Below are positions 62,620-64,000 of a stretch of 64,000 nt of DNA, one piece after another. Each line of letters starts with the position of its first letter. Position 1 is the first letter of the stretch. The notes under the pieces were generated by a model. The model worked only from the letters and a program-made list of their open reading frames with translations, was not told where the DNA came from and did not search any database. Source of the DNA: Wenjunlia tyrosinilytica (lineage in GTDB: Bacteria > Actinomycetota > Actinomycetes > Streptomycetales > Streptomycetaceae). The stretch is from the NCBI RefSeq assembly GCF_014646055.1, contig NZ_BMMS01000003.1:62001-126000 (forward strand), read 5' to 3'. The position numbers were made by a program, and so were the translations under genes.

Positions 62620-64000
62620 CAGGCGGCCCGCTCCGCGACGAGGCGCTCGACGGCGCCCACGGCCTCGTCCACGGCGGACGGGTCGCTGCCGCCGCCCTGG
62701 GCCACGTCGTCCTTGCCGCCACCGCCGCCGCCGAGGGTCTTGGCGGCGGTGCGCACCAGCTCACCGGCCTTGATGCCGCGCTCGCGGGCGGCCTCGTTGG
62801 TGGCGACGACGACGAGCGGACGGCCGTTGGCCACGGTGAAGACGGCGACGACCGCCGGGCGGCCGCCGGTGACGCGGTTGCGGACGTCGAGGACGAGCTT
62901 GCGCAGGTCGTCGGCGCCGGCGCCGTCGGCCACCCGGGCGGCGACCAGCGCCACCCCGTGCACGTCCCGCGCCTGCTCGGCGAGGCTGCCCGCGGCCTGG
63001 AGGACCTTCTCCGCGCGGAACTTCTCGATCTCCTTCTCGGCGTCCTTCAGCTTGGCCAGCAGACCGGAGATCCGCTCGGGCAGTTCCTCGGGGCGGCCCT
63101 TGACGATGTCGGTCAGCCGGGAGACGACCGTGTGCTCGCGGGCGAGGAAGTTGTAGGCGTCCACGCCGACGAGCGCCTCGACCCGTCGCACCCCCGAGCC
63201 GATGGAGGACTCGCCGAGCAGCTTGACCAGGCCGAGCTGGGCGGTGTTGTGCACGTGCGTGCCGCCGCACAGCTCCTTGGAGAAGTCGCCGATGGTGACC
63301 ACACGCACCCGGTCGCCGTACTTCTCGCCGAACTCCGCGATCGCGCCCTGCTTCTTCGCCTCGTCCATGCTCATGACCTCGGCGGTCACATCGAGCTCGC
63401 GGGCGAGCACCTCGTTGATCTTCTGCTCGACATCGCCGAGCACCGTGCCGGGAACGGCGGACGGGGAGCCGAAGTCGAAGCGGAAGCGGCCGGGAGAGTT
63501 CTCCGAGCCCGCCTGGGCCGCCGTCGGGCCGAGGGCGTCGCGCAGGGCCTGGTGGGTCAGGTGCGTGGCGCTGTGGGCACGGGCGATGGCGCGTCGGCGG
63601 CCGGTGTCGATCTGCGCCCAGGCTCCGGCGCCGACGGTGACCTCGCCGACCTGGACGACGCCCTTGTGCACGCTGACGCCGGGGACCGGCTGCTGGACGT
63701 CGCGGACGTCGATCACCGCGCCGGAGTCGATCCTGATCCGGCCGGTGTCGGCGAGCTGGCCGCCTCCCTCGGCGTAGAACGGGGTGCGGTCGAGGACGAC
63801 CTCCACCTCGTCGCCCTCGTGGGCGGCCGGGGAGGGCAGGCCGTCGACGAGCAGGCCCACCACGCTGGCCTCGCCCTCGAGGTCGGTGTAGCCGGTGAAG
63901 ACGGTCTGCCCGGCCTCGTCGGCGATGCCCCGGTACGAGGTGAGGTCGGCGTGCCCCATCTTCTTGGCCAGGGCGTCGGCCTTGGCCCGGTCCCGCTGCT
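62619..64000 (-). CDS. alaS: alanyl-tRNA synthetase (5' part outside the window)
   Basis: About 460 C-terminal codons are visible; the gene begins beyond 64000. Present are the end of the aminoacylation region, the editing domain with [11 protein letters not shown] and the zinc-binding [13 protein letters not shown], the coiled-coil linker ([19 protein letters not shown]) and the DHHA1/C-Ala domain with [20 protein letters not shown]. An internal Met at 63959 is not the start because coding continues upstream ([13 protein letters not shown]). It overlaps ruvX by one base. Confidence 0.95.
   Translation of the reverse strand, partial: QRDRAKADALAKKMGHADLTSYRGIADEAGQTVFTGYTDLEGEASVVGLLVDGLPSPAAHEGDEVEVVLDRTPFYAEGGGQLADTGRIRIDSGAVIDVRDVQQPVPGVSVHKGVVQVGEVTVGAGAWAQIDTGRRRAIARAHSATHLTHQALRDALGPTAAQAGSENSPGRFRFDFGSPSAVPGTVLGDVEQKINEVLARELDVTAEVMSMDEAKKQGAIAEFGEKYGDRVRVVTIGDFSKELCGGTHVHNTAQLGLVKLLGESSIGSGVRRVEALVGVDAYNFLAREHTVVSRLTDIVKGRPEELPERISGLLAKLKDAEKEIEKFRAEKVLQAAGSLAEQARDVHGVALVAARVADGAGADDLRKLVLDVRNRVTGGRPAVVAVFTVANGRPLVVVATNEAARERGIKAGELVRTAAKTLGGGGGGKDDVAQGGGSDPSAVDEAVGAVERLVAERAA

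Overview
The window is a 64 kb piece of chromosome from a high-GC actinobacterium, almost certainly a Streptomyces or close relative. The evidence is very high GC, frequent GTG and TTG starts, the developmental regulator bldD, an actinobacterial integration host factor (sIHF), a GuaB1-type enzyme, SpoIIE-type phosphatases, and a core order metK-coaBC-rpoZ-gmk-ihf-pyr-bldD-nusB-efp-aro-mltG-ruvX-alaS that I recognise from Streptomyces chromosomes. No insertion sequence, phage, CRISPR, tRNA or rRNA was seen. The left edge cuts ribD and the right edge cuts alaS.

The left part (1-26.5 kb) is more variable. It holds ribD with an FMN riboswitch, a secreted polysaccharide lyase, a ROK repressor divergent from an MFS transporter around a perfect palindrome, and a four-gene ABC importer that resembles the mycobacterial trehalose importer LpqY-SugABC. 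Next come a DUF5995 protein, a cupin, and a PAS/GAF/PP2C/ATPase regulator carrying a 135-residue pentapeptide-repeat insert. A lysine locus follows: permease, Lrp/AsnC regulator, 5-aminovaleramidase davA and lysine 2-monooxygenase davB. A recurring ATTGCGCA motif lies upstream of both of its transcription units. The section ends with guaB1, rpe, a second SpoIIE-type regulator and an MMPL exporter.

The centre and right (26.5-64 kb) are mostly conserved housekeeping genes on the minus strand: rsmB-fmt-def, priA (helicase motifs lost), metK, coaBC, rpoZ, gmk, ihf, then the pyrimidine operon pyrR-pyrB-pyrC-(PH-like membrane protein)-carA-carB-pyrD-pyrF. That operon is compact, with 4-8 bp overlaps between several genes, and a predicted PyrR-binding RNA hairpin covers the pyrR ribosome binding site. 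bldD is divergent from pyrR and has a BldD-box palindrome in its own promoter. nusB-efp-M24 peptidase homologue and the shikimate genes aroC-aroK-aroB-aroQ follow; aroE-mltG-ruvX-alaS close the window. A cassette of amidase, TetR and short-chain dehydrogenase, arranged around a perfect TetR-type palindrome, sits between aroC and aroE.

The most unusual non-coding feature is at 55.3-55.9 kb: about seven degenerate units of roughly 82 bp in an A-A-B higher-order pattern, with no credible gene. Other points of interest are an apparently ownerless chitinase-type promoter at 2.84 kb, a 16-bp-period repeat array between gmk and rpoZ, a 46-bp perfect palindrome between rpoZ and coaBC, and three genes whose stop codons lie inside short duplications. 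I found no clearly new defence, mobile or biosynthetic system.
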